Source: an uncultured Rikenellaceae bacterium (lineage in GTDB: Bacteria > Bacteroidota > Bacteroidia > Bacteroidales > UBA932). Taken from it: a stretch of 9,754 nucleotides of DNA. Position 1 is the first letter of the stretch. Each line of letters opens with the position of its first letter. Under the pieces are notes generated by a model. It was given only the letters and a program-made list of their open reading frames with translations, did not search any database and was not told the origin of the DNA. This document shows, piece by piece, positions 1-5,623 of this stretch. A program made the position numbers and the translations under genes. The DNA lies in contig CALCYB010000143.1 in the NCBI GenBank assembly GCA_937906485.1, forward strand, positions 1-9,754. Direction: 5' to 3'.

Positions 1-546
1 GGGAAATACGAAGTGACCCAGGCGCAGTGGGAAGCGGTGATGGGTAGCAATCCAAGTTATTTTAAAGGCGACAACCGGCCGGTTGAACAAGTAAGTTGGG
101 AAGATATCCAGGAATTTATTGCTAAATTGAACCAAAAGACGGGAAAAACGTACCGCTTGCCCACTGAAGCGGAATGGGAGTATGCTGCGAGGGGAGGGAG
201 CAAGAGTCAGGGGTACAAATATGCAGGAAGCAATGAGATTGATGAGGTTGCCTGGGATTTGGCAAATAGTAGTAAGAAAACCCATCCTGTCGGCCAGAAG
301 GAGCCGAATGAACTGGGTCTGTATGATATGAGTGGGAATGTTCATGAATGGTGTCAGGACTGGAAAGGGGATTACAGTAGCGGTTCTCAGACGAATCCGA
401 CCGGTCCTGCCAATCGCTCGCACCGCGTTCTCCGGGGTGGTGGTTGGAGCGTCCATGCGAGGGGCTGTCGCGTTTCTTATCGGAACGGCCACTACCCTTC
501 GGACAAGATCAACAGTTATGGGTTCCGCCTCGTCCTTGTCCCCTGA
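1..546 (+). CDS. Formylglycine-generating-enzyme-like (SUMF1/FGE-sulfatase domain) protein, 5' end outside window
   Basis: The frame is open from base 1 (it begins GKYEVTQAQWEAVMG), so the true start lies upstream; the GTG at 13 is only a valine codon. The 181 visible residues are the C-terminal part of a SUMF1-type domain. Hallmarks are VTQAQWEAVMG (5-15), NRPVEQVSW (25-33), RLPTEAEWEYAARGG (52-66), LYDMSGNVHEW (107-117), RVLRGGGW (142-149) and a terminal GFRLVLVP. Authentic formylglycine-generating enzymes use two cysteines five residues apart, just after RGG. Here those positions are Val151 and Cys156, so the catalytic pair is incomplete. In Bacteroidales such domains are common in lipoproteins and in proteins of unknown role, and many are probably not sulfatase activators. 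Family membership is clear; function is not. It converges on rplI across a shared terminator. Confidence 0.9.
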   Translation, partial: GKYEVTQAQWEAVMGSNPSYFKGDNRPVEQVSWEDIQEFIAKLNQKTGKTYRLPTEAEWEYAARGGSKSQGYKYAGSNEIDEVAWDLANSSKKTHPVGQKEPNELGLYDMSGNVHEWCQDWKGDYSSGSQTNPTGPANRSHRVLRGGGWSVHARGCRVSYRNGHYPSDKINSYGFRLVLVP

Positions 547-656
547 GTTTGTACCGAAAGATACCTAAGCAAAAACGAAGATGAGCAGTGTGTGGGCTTT
601 TGTTTGAAAGAATGGGAAACAGCTTGCTCAATCAGCATTTGCAGATGCAATAAGAC

Positions 657-694
657 AAAAAAAGGACTGTGCCCGGATGGACAGTCCTTTTTTT
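657..694. terminator. Bidirectional intrinsic terminator between the FGE-like gene and rplI
   Basis: A perfect 10-bp stem (AAAGGACTGT at 661-670 with ACAGTCCTTT at 681-690) encloses a 10-nt loop. It is flanked by A residues on the left and T residues on the right, so it can give a U-tract in either direction. It lies 18 bases after the rplI stop on the minus strand and serves the rpsF-rpsR-rplI operon. It is about 115 bases past the FGE-like stop on the plus strand. The rest of 547-712 shows nothing else I can support. Confidence 0.85.
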
Positions 695-712
695 GATCTG
701 GCTGTTGAACGA

Positions 713-1168
713 TTATTCTTCAGCAGCGATAACTTCTACTTGTACAGTTGCTTTGATGTCTTTGTAGCATTTAACAACTGCTTCGTAAGTACCTACTTCT
801 TTCAAAGCGTCAGCACCTTTGATGGTGATGTCCTTGCGGTCGATTTCGAATCCGAGGGCAGCCAAGGCTTCAGCGATTTGAATGTTGTTGACAGAACCGA
901 AGGCTTTGCCGGTTTCGCTAACTTTGGTAGCCACTTTTACGAGCAGACCTTCCAGTTTGCCAGCCAACGCAGAAGCATCTTCGCGAAGTTTTGCTTCTTT
1001 GTGAGCGCGTTGTCTGAGGTTTTCAGCGTGTACTTTCTTTGCAGAGGGAGTTGCCATGATGGCCATTCCTTGCGGAATCAAGTAATTCACGGCATAACCG
1101 TTTTTCACCGTTACGATGTCATCTTTGTGACCGAGGTTGGCTACGTCTTGTTTCAAAATGATTTCCAT
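713..1168 (-). CDS. rplI: 50S ribosomal protein bL9
   Basis: The 151-residue product begins MEIILKQDVANLGHKDDIV and contains NGYAVNYLIPQGMA (23-36). This is the rRNA-binding N-domain signature of bL9, in which a GxxVxVKxGYxRNxLxP pattern is typical. A charged linker helix follows (about 42-75, rich in Lys, Glu and Ala), then the C-terminal domain. Length matches the family (about 147-150 residues). bL9 binds 23S rRNA near the L1 stalk and helps keep the reading frame. It is the last gene of rpsF-rpsR-rplI, 17 bases after rpsR. The start is fixed by AGGAGG at 1176-1181, 7 nt from the ATG. The terminator at 657-694 follows directly. Confidence 0.97.
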   Translation of the reverse strand: MEIILKQDVANLGHKDDIVTVKNGYAVNYLIPQGMAIMATPSAKKVHAENLRQRAHKEAKLREDASALAGKLEGLLVKVATKVSETGKAFGSVNNIQIAEALAALGFEIDRKDITIKGADALKEVGTYEAVVKCYKDIKATVQVEVIAAEE

Positions 1169-1175
1169 ATTCTCT

Positions 1176-1181
1176 CCTCCT
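1176..1181 (-). promoter_or_regulatory. Strong Shine-Dalgarno of rplI
   Basis: On the minus strand AGGAGG (followed by AGA) ends 7 nt before the rplI ATG at 1168. This is a full match to the anti-Shine-Dalgarno core. It is unusual here, because the other complete starts in the window, apart from rpsR, lack purine-rich motifs. Confidence 0.85.
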
Positions 1182-1185
1182 ACAA

Positions 1186-1458
1186 TTATTTCAACAAGTC
1201 AGTTACATAAGGCAGCAAAGCCAGGTGTCTTGCACGTTTCACAGCTTGAGCAACTTTGCGTTGGAACTTCAGGGAAGTACCGGTCAAGCGGCGAGGAAGG
1301 ATCTTACCTTGTTCGTTCAAGAAACGTTTCAGGAATTCTGCGTCCTTGTAGTCAACGTATTTGATGCCTACTTTTTTGAAGCGGCAATATTTTTTCTTTT
1401 TTACCTCAACTGTCGGAGGGTTCAAATAACGGATTTCGTTGTTAGTTACATTTGCCAT
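1186..1458 (-). CDS. rpsR: 30S ribosomal protein bS18
   Basis: The 90-residue product contains KKKYCRFKKVGIKYVDYKD (21-39), then FLNEQGKILPRRLTGTSLKFQ, and ends with VKRARHLALLPYV. This is the bS18 core in order. It has about 14 more N-terminal residues (MANVTNNEIRYLNPPTVEV) than the roughly 75-residue E. coli protein. bS18 forms a dimer with bS6 on the 30S platform next to the mRNA exit and the 3' end of 16S rRNA. In Flavobacterium ribosomes, bS21, bS18 and bS6 are known to hold the anti-Shine-Dalgarno tail. The gene sits between rpsF (16 bases upstream) and rplI (17 bases downstream) with no ssb or priB in between. A strong Shine-Dalgarno at 1466-1471 fixes the start. Confidence 0.97.
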   Translation of the reverse strand: MANVTNNEIRYLNPPTVEVKKKKYCRFKKVGIKYVDYKDAEFLKRFLNEQGKILPRRLTGTSLKFQRKVAQAVKRARHLALLPYVTDLLK

Positions 1459-1464
1459 AATACT

Positions 1465-1472
1465 ACCTCCTC
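1465..1472 (-). promoter_or_regulatory. Strong Shine-Dalgarno of rpsR
   Basis: The minus strand reads GAGGAGGT in the 16-base rpsF-rpsR spacer. The AGGAGG core (1466-1471) ends 7 nt before the rpsR ATG at 1458, the same spacing as at rplI. rpsF has no such motif. Confidence 0.85.
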
Positions 1473-1474
1473 AA

Positions 1475-1816
1475 TTATTTAGCTTCTTGTTTGTTTGCGC
1501 GTCTGCGTTCAGCATAAGCGATGGAATGTTTGTCCATTGCAAAGGTCAAGAAACGAATGATGCGTTCGTCACGACGGTATTCGGTTTCAAATTTTGCAAT
1601 GAATGCAGGTTCTGCTTTGAATTCGATCAAGTGATAGAATCCAGTTGTCTTTTTTTGGATCGGGTAAGCCAATTTACGAAGGCCCCAATCTTCTTCGTGA
1701 ACGATTTCGCCACCATCGGCAACAATCAGTCCACGGAACTTTTCTACCGCTTCCTTCATCTGAGCTTCAGACAAAACGGGAGTTGCAATGAAAACGGTTT
1801 CGTACTGTTTTAACAT
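1475..1816 (-). CDS. rpsF: 30S ribosomal protein bS6
   Basis: The 113-residue product begins MLKQYETVFIATPVLSEAQ and continues with EDWGLRKLAYPIQKKTTGFY (44-63) and FETEYRRDERIIRFLTFAMD. These are typical of the ferredoxin-like bS6 fold. The frame stays open to an ATG at 1876, but that would add 20 unrelated residues and place the start inside the predicted promoter, so the ATG at 1816 is chosen. bS6 pairs with bS18 on the 30S platform. It is first in the operon and has its own promoter (1874-1904) and a structured leader (1841-1872). No Shine-Dalgarno is visible: the bases before the ATG are A/T-rich (TAATAATAATCAGT), as is usual in Bacteroidota. Confidence 0.97.
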   Translation of the reverse strand: MLKQYETVFIATPVLSEAQMKEAVEKFRGLIVADGGEIVHEEDWGLRKLAYPIQKKTTGFYHLIEFKAEPAFIAKFETEYRRDERIIRFLTFAMDKHSIAYAERRRANKQEAK

Positions 1817-1840
1817 ACTGATTATTATTAATATTAGTTT

Positions 1841-1872
1841 AAAAAAGCCCTTTCGGGGTTTCCAAAAGGGCT
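1841..1872 (-). terminator. Hairpin with U-tract: pepD terminator and/or rpsF leader structure
   Basis: On the minus strand an 11-bp stem (1862-1872 with 1846-1856, one U-G pair, loop AAACC) is followed by a run of six U. It lies about 60 bases past the pepD stop, a normal position for an intrinsic terminator. An alternative fold keeps the outer 8 bp. It forms a two-pair GG/CC inner helix and leaves CCG (1854-1856) as a 3' bulge, which resembles the CCG-containing S6:S18 leader element known from other bacteria. The -7 box of the rpsF promoter ends two bases upstream, so the transcription start should fall at or inside the 5' arm. Confidence 0.75.
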
Positions 1873-1873
1873 G

Positions 1874-1904
1874 CAAATTTAGTAATTATTTAGTAATCTG
1901 CAAA
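1874..1904 (-). promoter_or_regulatory. Bacteroidetes-type promoter of rpsF-rpsR-rplI
   Basis: The minus strand carries TTTG (1901-1904), 19 bases, then TAAATTTG (1874-1881). These are exact matches to the TTTG / TAnnTTTG consensus of the Bacteroidetes housekeeping sigma factor, with consensus-like spacing. The predicted start is about 1866-1871, giving an rpsF leader of roughly 50 nt. Confidence 0.7.
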
Positions 1905-1932
1905 TAATTATCTTTTTAGCGGTCGTGTTTTC

Positions 1933-3387
1933 TTATTTGAGCGGGGCTTTTTCCAGAGCAGTCACTACGAATTTCCACCATTTTTCAACGGTCGGGATGC
2001 AGACGCGTTCTTCCGGGGAGTGAGGAGAACGGATGGTCGGTCCGCAGGAAATCATGTCCCAGTTCGGGTAAATGCCACCGAGGATGCCACATTCGAGGCC
2101 GGCGTGGATGGCTTTGACTGCGGGTTCTACACCGTACAGTTCGCGGTAGGTTTCTTTCATGGCTTTCAGGATGGGAGAGGCCATGTTGGGTTGCCAACCG
2201 GAGTATCCGCCGGTAAGTTGGACTTCTGCGCCTGCCAGCTCAAAGACAGCGCGGATGGATTCACTCAGGTCTGCTTTTGCCGAGTCGATGGAGCCACGCA
2301 TCAGCGTTTTAACGACGATGGTACCGTTTTCTGATTTGACAATGGCCAGGTTGTTGGAGGTTTCCACCAGGTTTTCCATGGCCAGGCTCATGCGGTCAAC
2401 ACCGTTGGGGCAGCCATAGACTGCACGCATGGCTTTCAAGGCGACTTCTTGTTCAATGGCAGGACCTTGGCAGTCGCATGCGGTCAGGAAGATTTCCAGA
2501 CCCGGATCAACGGGGCCGTATTCGTTTTTGGCTTCAGCCAGGGTGCGGGCAACCCATGCTTCTGCATCAGAAAGGCGGTTTTCGGGAATGGCAACACAAG
2601 CGACGGCTTCACGAGGGATTGCGTTGCGCATGTTTCCGCCTTCTACACAAAGCAGACGGGCATCCATATCGCGCAGGAACGGAAGCAGTACGCGTACCAT
2701 GATTTTGTTGGCATTGCCACGGCCTTGGTTGATTTCCATACCGGAGTGGCCGCCACGGAGGCCTTTGACGGTCAATTCGCGGGTAACATATCCCGCAGGA
2801 ACGGCTTCTTCACGATAATGGAAGGTAGCTGTTACGTCCAGACCACCTGCGCAACCCACATAGAGTTCTCCTTCGTCTTCAGAGTCCAGGTTGATGAGGA
2901 TGTCGCCTTTGAGCAGACCCGGTTGGAGGGCACGTGCTCCGGTCATGCCGGTTTCTTCGTCGATGGTGAACAAGGCTTCTACAGGCCCATGTACCAGGTC
3001 CTTGGCTTCCAGAACAGCCATGGCCACAGCGCAACCCAAACCGTTGTCTGCACCCAGGGTGGTACCGGTAGCCCATACCCAGTCTTCAATGATGCGCGGT
3101 TCCACAGGGTCTTTGTCCCAATCGTGCACTTTGTCGTTGTTCTTTTGGGGAACCATGTCGATGTGGGCTTGCAGGATGATACCTTGGCGGTTTTCCATAC
3201 CCGGGGTAGCGGGTTTGCGGATGATGACGTTGCCAACTTCGTCTTTAATGGTTTCCAGACCGAGGTCTTGTCCGAATTTGACCAGGTATTCTACAGCTTT
3301 TCCTTCACGTTTTGAGGGACGGGGGATTTGGGTCAACGCATAGAAATTTTTCCATACGGCCTTGGGATTCAGATCTTGAATGTTCAT
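1933..3387 (-). CDS. pepD: Aminoacyl-histidine dipeptidase / cytosolic non-specific dipeptidase (M20C)
   Basis: This 484-residue zinc peptidase of family M20C hydrolyses Xaa-His and other dipeptides in the cytoplasm. Metal-site motifs are all present: QAHIDMVPQ with His75 and Asp77, GADNG with bridging Asp114, DEETG with Glu144-Glu145, LDSED with Asp168, and His456 in RSPHSPEE. These map with a constant offset of five onto the ligands I recall for Vibrio PepD (His80, Asp119, Glu150, Asp173, His461), so the enzyme looks intact. The middle part (about 190-390) is the lid domain, including GGHSGMEI. There is no signal peptide. The ATG at 3387 gives the usual N-terminus (MNIQDLNPKAVWKNF) and has no Shine-Dalgarno. 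The gene is 49 bases after the DUF4831 gene with no clear promoter between them, so it is probably co-transcribed. It may process dipeptides brought in by the POT transporter. Confidence 0.95.
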   Translation of the reverse strand: MNIQDLNPKAVWKNFYALTQIPRPSKREGKAVEYLVKFGQDLGLETIKDEVGNVIIRKPATPGMENRQGIILQAHIDMVPQKNNDKVHDWDKDPVEPRIIEDWVWATGTTLGADNGLGCAVAMAVLEAKDLVHGPVEALFTIDEETGMTGARALQPGLLKGDILINLDSEDEGELYVGCAGGLDVTATFHYREEAVPAGYVTRELTVKGLRGGHSGMEINQGRGNANKIMVRVLLPFLRDMDARLLCVEGGNMRNAIPREAVACVAIPENRLSDAEAWVARTLAEAKNEYGPVDPGLEIFLTACDCQGPAIEQEVALKAMRAVYGCPNGVDRMSLAMENLVETSNNLAIVKSENGTIVVKTLMRGSIDSAKADLSESIRAVFELAGAEVQLTGGYSGWQPNMASPILKAMKETYRELYGVEPAVKAIHAGLECGILGGIYPNWDMISCGPTIRSPHSPEERVCIPTVEKWWKFVVTALEKAPLK

Positions 3388-3436
3388 GTTGTTGAATTTG
3401 TTTGTATTATTATTTGTTAATGAAATATGCTTGGAT

Positions 3437-4531
3437 TTATTTGACTACAGCTCCAATCGGGAAACTGAGGGTCTGTCCCATTTGATAGACCGGGATGCGG
3501 GTCTGTAACAGGACCTGACGGCCGTCCGAGATCCGGGCTGTGCAGATGGCAGGGATTCGATAGGTGATCTCTGCCGTGGCCTTCTTGGGCGGAATGCCGT
3601 CTCCAAGGTATTGTCGGATGTCTTCTTCCGTATTTTCAGGGATCAGTTCAAATACCACGGGGCGACCCGCTACGTTGTCGGCCGGGAGGATGCCTTCTTC
3701 TTCTGAAATCCGGAATGCGATCTGCAACTGCCGTTCCAGGGTCTGCTCCGGTACCACATCAAATGACAAAGTCTCTACTGCTTCGGTGCGCTCTCCCAAG
3801 AACAGAGAGAGGTATTCGGCTTCCAGGCGGTTGATTTCCGAGATGGCTGCCTGCAGGGCATTGCCGCTGAAGGTGGCATCGGTATCACCGGTGATGATCT
3901 CCATGCGCTTGCGGCGTAGGTCAAAAATGAGTTGGGCTGCTTCTTCTGCCTTGGTTTCGAGACTCTTGGAAACGACTTGACTCTGGGTGACCGGAACTTT
4001 TTCAAAACCGTTGCCGGAACGGACGCTCCGGTACATGGTGGTTTCGGTTTCCATCAGGTTGGAGGTGACGCCTTTGCTCTGCATTTCCATCAGGTCCACA
4101 GGGGCCGGGAAACGCCAGGTCTGTTCTCCGTTTTGCCTGTCATCGGACAAGACCACGAGACCTTGAGCGGAAAGCTGGAAGAATTCGGCAACGGCGTCTG
4201 CCTTTTTGATGGAAGACAGGTCGCTGATCATGCGTAGTTGGGGATCCGCTTCCACCGTCGGGGTCAGCCGTACGCTTTGGAGCCGGTAGCTGACGGTGTT
4301 GGTTTCGGGCACTTCGATGCCCAGGTATTTGTTGGAAAAGCGGGCATAGGGTCCTGCCTGGTAGTTTTCACGGACGGCTTCTACGGTGATACGGACCGAT
4401 GTTCTCGGAAGTGAATAGATGACTGAGCCGTTCGGATTCTCGGCAATTCGTTCTTGTGCCAGCAGCGGGTGGCCAGCGTCCAGGCAGCAGGTTGTGGCGG
4501 CAATCGCCAGCATAGTGGTAAGTTTCTTCAT
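3437..4531 (-). CDS. DUF4831-family exported protein, function unknown
   Basis: The product has 364 residues. The N-terminus MKKLTTMLAIAATTCCLDAG and following HPLLAQ looks like a Sec signal peptide, probably cut near residue 26. There are cysteines at the end of the hydrophobic stretch, but the lipobox is poor. The mature start, with VIYSLPRTSVRITVEA and AGPYARFSNKYLGIEV, matches my memory of DUF4831 proteins, which are restricted to Bacteroidota. The rest appears soluble and periplasmic; a segment near 190-250 (AEEAAQLIFDLRRKRMEIITGD) is likely helical. No catalytic motif is recognised. The frame stays open upstream to 4807, but that overlaps the acyltransferase gene and loses the signal peptide, so the ATG at 4531 is preferred. 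The gene starts 10 bases after the lpxL-like stop, which implies co-transcription and perhaps an envelope role. Confidence 0.8.
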   Translation of the reverse strand: MKKLTTMLAIAATTCCLDAGHPLLAQERIAENPNGSVIYSLPRTSVRITVEAVRENYQAGPYARFSNKYLGIEVPETNTVSYRLQSVRLTPTVEADPQLRMISDLSSIKKADAVAEFFQLSAQGLVVLSDDRQNGEQTWRFPAPVDLMEMQSKGVTSNLMETETTMYRSVRSGNGFEKVPVTQSQVVSKSLETKAEEAAQLIFDLRRKRMEIITGDTDATFSGNALQAAISEINRLEAEYLSLFLGERTEAVETLSFDVVPEQTLERQLQIAFRISEEEGILPADNVAGRPVVFELIPENTEEDIRQYLGDGIPPKKATAEITYRIPAICTARISDGRQVLLQTRIPVYQMGQTLSFPIGAVVK

Positions 4532-4541
4532 ATTCAATTGT

Positions 4542-5474
4542 CTATTTTTCAAAATAATGCAACAGCTTTCCCTCCTTGCTGATGTCTCTTTTCCATCGTT
4601 TGTGTGACCATAGCCATGCAGAGGGATTCTGGCGGATACCTTCTTCCAACAGTCGCGCAAAGCGGAGGGTAACCAAGCCGGGCTCCTCTTTGGAGGCATC
4701 CGGTGTGATTTCGGTGAAGGTAAACCGGTAATGTCCCCGTTGGTACCGGTTGATGTTGACATAAAACATCGGAAGTCCCAATTTGGCCGCCATGTATTCC
4801 GGCCCATTGATCATGGTCGTCGGCTGGTTCAGGAAATTCATTCCATATTTGGCACCCATCCGGGGGGATTGGTCCGCAATGAAAAAATAAATGCCTTTAC
4901 CGTTTCTGTTCTGCATGACCTGCCGAAGGACCTGGCCGGACTCCAACAAGGTGCAGACGCCCTTCTTGCTCCGCAACATTCGGACCAGACGGTCAGCTAC
5001 TCCTTTTTGTTTTTTGTAAATGAAGTAATTTTCACTGGCAGGCAAGTCAATATCGAATAATCGCGCATAGGGTCCGATGGAGCAGCAGAGTTCCCAGTTG
5101 CCGAAGTGGCCCAGCACAGCAATCAGGTTCTTGCCGGATCCGAACAGTCGTTTGACCACTTCCGGATTCTCAAAGACCACGTGACGGTTGACTTTTGCGG
5201 TACTACGGGTCAGTGACCAGACCATTTCCACAAAAATATCCAGAAAATTCCGGTAAAACGCTTTGGCTATCTTTTCGATTTCAGTGTATTTCTTTTCCGG
5301 GAAAGATCGGGCCAGGTTGATGGTGACCACGCTGCGCCGGTATCGGAAAACCTTGTATAATAAGAAATAGCCAACATCAGCAAACGCATGATGTATCCGC
5401 AGAGGAAGCAGCGAAATGAGGTAAGTAAAGCCCACAAGCGGATAGTAAAGGAGATTCTCAAACAAAGTTTTCAT
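4542..5474 (-). CDS. Lipid A biosynthesis acyltransferase (LpxL/HtrB family)
   Basis: The 310-residue product resembles late lipid A acyltransferases, which move an acyl chain from acyl-ACP onto lipid A precursors at the inner membrane. The diagnostic HX4E catalytic motif is GHFGNWE (His123, Glu128). Also present are an N-terminal hydrophobic anchor (about 9-26), VVTINLARSFPEK (49-61), and FFIADQSPRMG, matching the family's (A)DQ..P segment. E. coli LpxL has 306 residues. The frame could start at a TTG at 5510, but the ATG at 5474 gives the typical N-terminus (MKTLFENLLYYPLVG). A -7 box at 5499-5506 also predicts a transcript starting downstream of 5510. It leads a probable operon with the DUF4831 gene and pepD. 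The chain position it acylates cannot be read from the sequence. Confidence 0.92.
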   Translation of the reverse strand: MKTLFENLLYYPLVGFTYLISLLPLRIHHAFADVGYFLLYKVFRYRRSVVTINLARSFPEKKYTEIEKIAKAFYRNFLDIFVEMVWSLTRSTAKVNRHVVFENPEVVKRLFGSGKNLIAVLGHFGNWELCCSIGPYARLFDIDLPASENYFIYKKQKGVADRLVRMLRSKKGVCTLLESGQVLRQVMQNRNGKGIYFFIADQSPRMGAKYGMNFLNQPTTMINGPEYMAAKLGLPMFYVNINRYQRGHYRFTFTEITPDASKEEPGLVTLRFARLLEEGIRQNPSAWLWSHKRWKRDISKEGKLLHYFEK

Positions 5475-5498
5475 GCTGGAAACAATCTTGTCAACAAG

Positions 5499-5506
5499 CA
5501 AAGTTA
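5499..5506 (-). promoter_or_regulatory. Candidate -7 box for the acyltransferase operon
   Basis: The minus strand reads TAACTTTG, an exact TAnnTTTG match, 24 bases before the ATG at 5474. No good TTTG lies 19-21 bases further upstream, so the promoter is half-supported. It diverges from the POT promoter box 44 bases away. Confidence 0.45.
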
Positions 5507-5550
5507 CCAACTTTTTAACAATTTAAGGCAGTCTTTTCATAAAATATTAA

Positions 5551-5558
5551 TATCTTTG
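5551..5558 (+). promoter_or_regulatory. Candidate -7 box for the POT transporter gene
   Basis: TATCTTTG is an exact TAnnTTTG match about 65 bases before the ATG at 5624. The predicted leader is about 60 nt and A/T-rich, with no Shine-Dalgarno. No consensus TTTG is seen at the -33 spacing. Confidence 0.45.
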
Positions 5559-5623
5559 TCCGACAGTAGCCATCCATTGGATATTTACATTTTATTAATT
5601 ATTAACTAATACCATTTAACAGT

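Noticed and set aside
13..15. GTG as start of the FGE-like gene
   Set aside because: The frame is open to base 1 with family-like residues (GKYE), so the gene is cut by the window edge.
635..648. Small hairpin GCAT/ATGC after the FGE-like gene
   Set aside because: It has only four base pairs and no U-tract; the terminator at 657-694 explains the region better.
1817..1876. Longer rpsF start at 1876
   Set aside because: It adds 20 residues absent from bS6 proteins, covers the terminator hairpin and starts within the predicted -7 box.
2449..3315. A 288-codon plus-strand open frame opposite pepD
   Set aside because: It is the antisense shadow of a clearly intact M20C gene. Its translation has no recognisable motif and no start context.
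4532..4807. N-terminal extension of the DUF4831 protein up to 4807
   Set aside because: It overlaps the acyltransferase coding region and adds 92 unrelated residues before an obvious signal peptide at the ATG at 4531.
5475..5510. TTG start at 5510 for the acyltransferase
   Set aside because: The ATG at 5474 matches family N-termini, and a -7 box at 5499-5506 would start transcription downstream of the TTG.
5573..5581. Short palindrome TCCATTGGA in the POT leader
   Set aside because: A three-base arm is expected by chance and no second copy is seen nearby.
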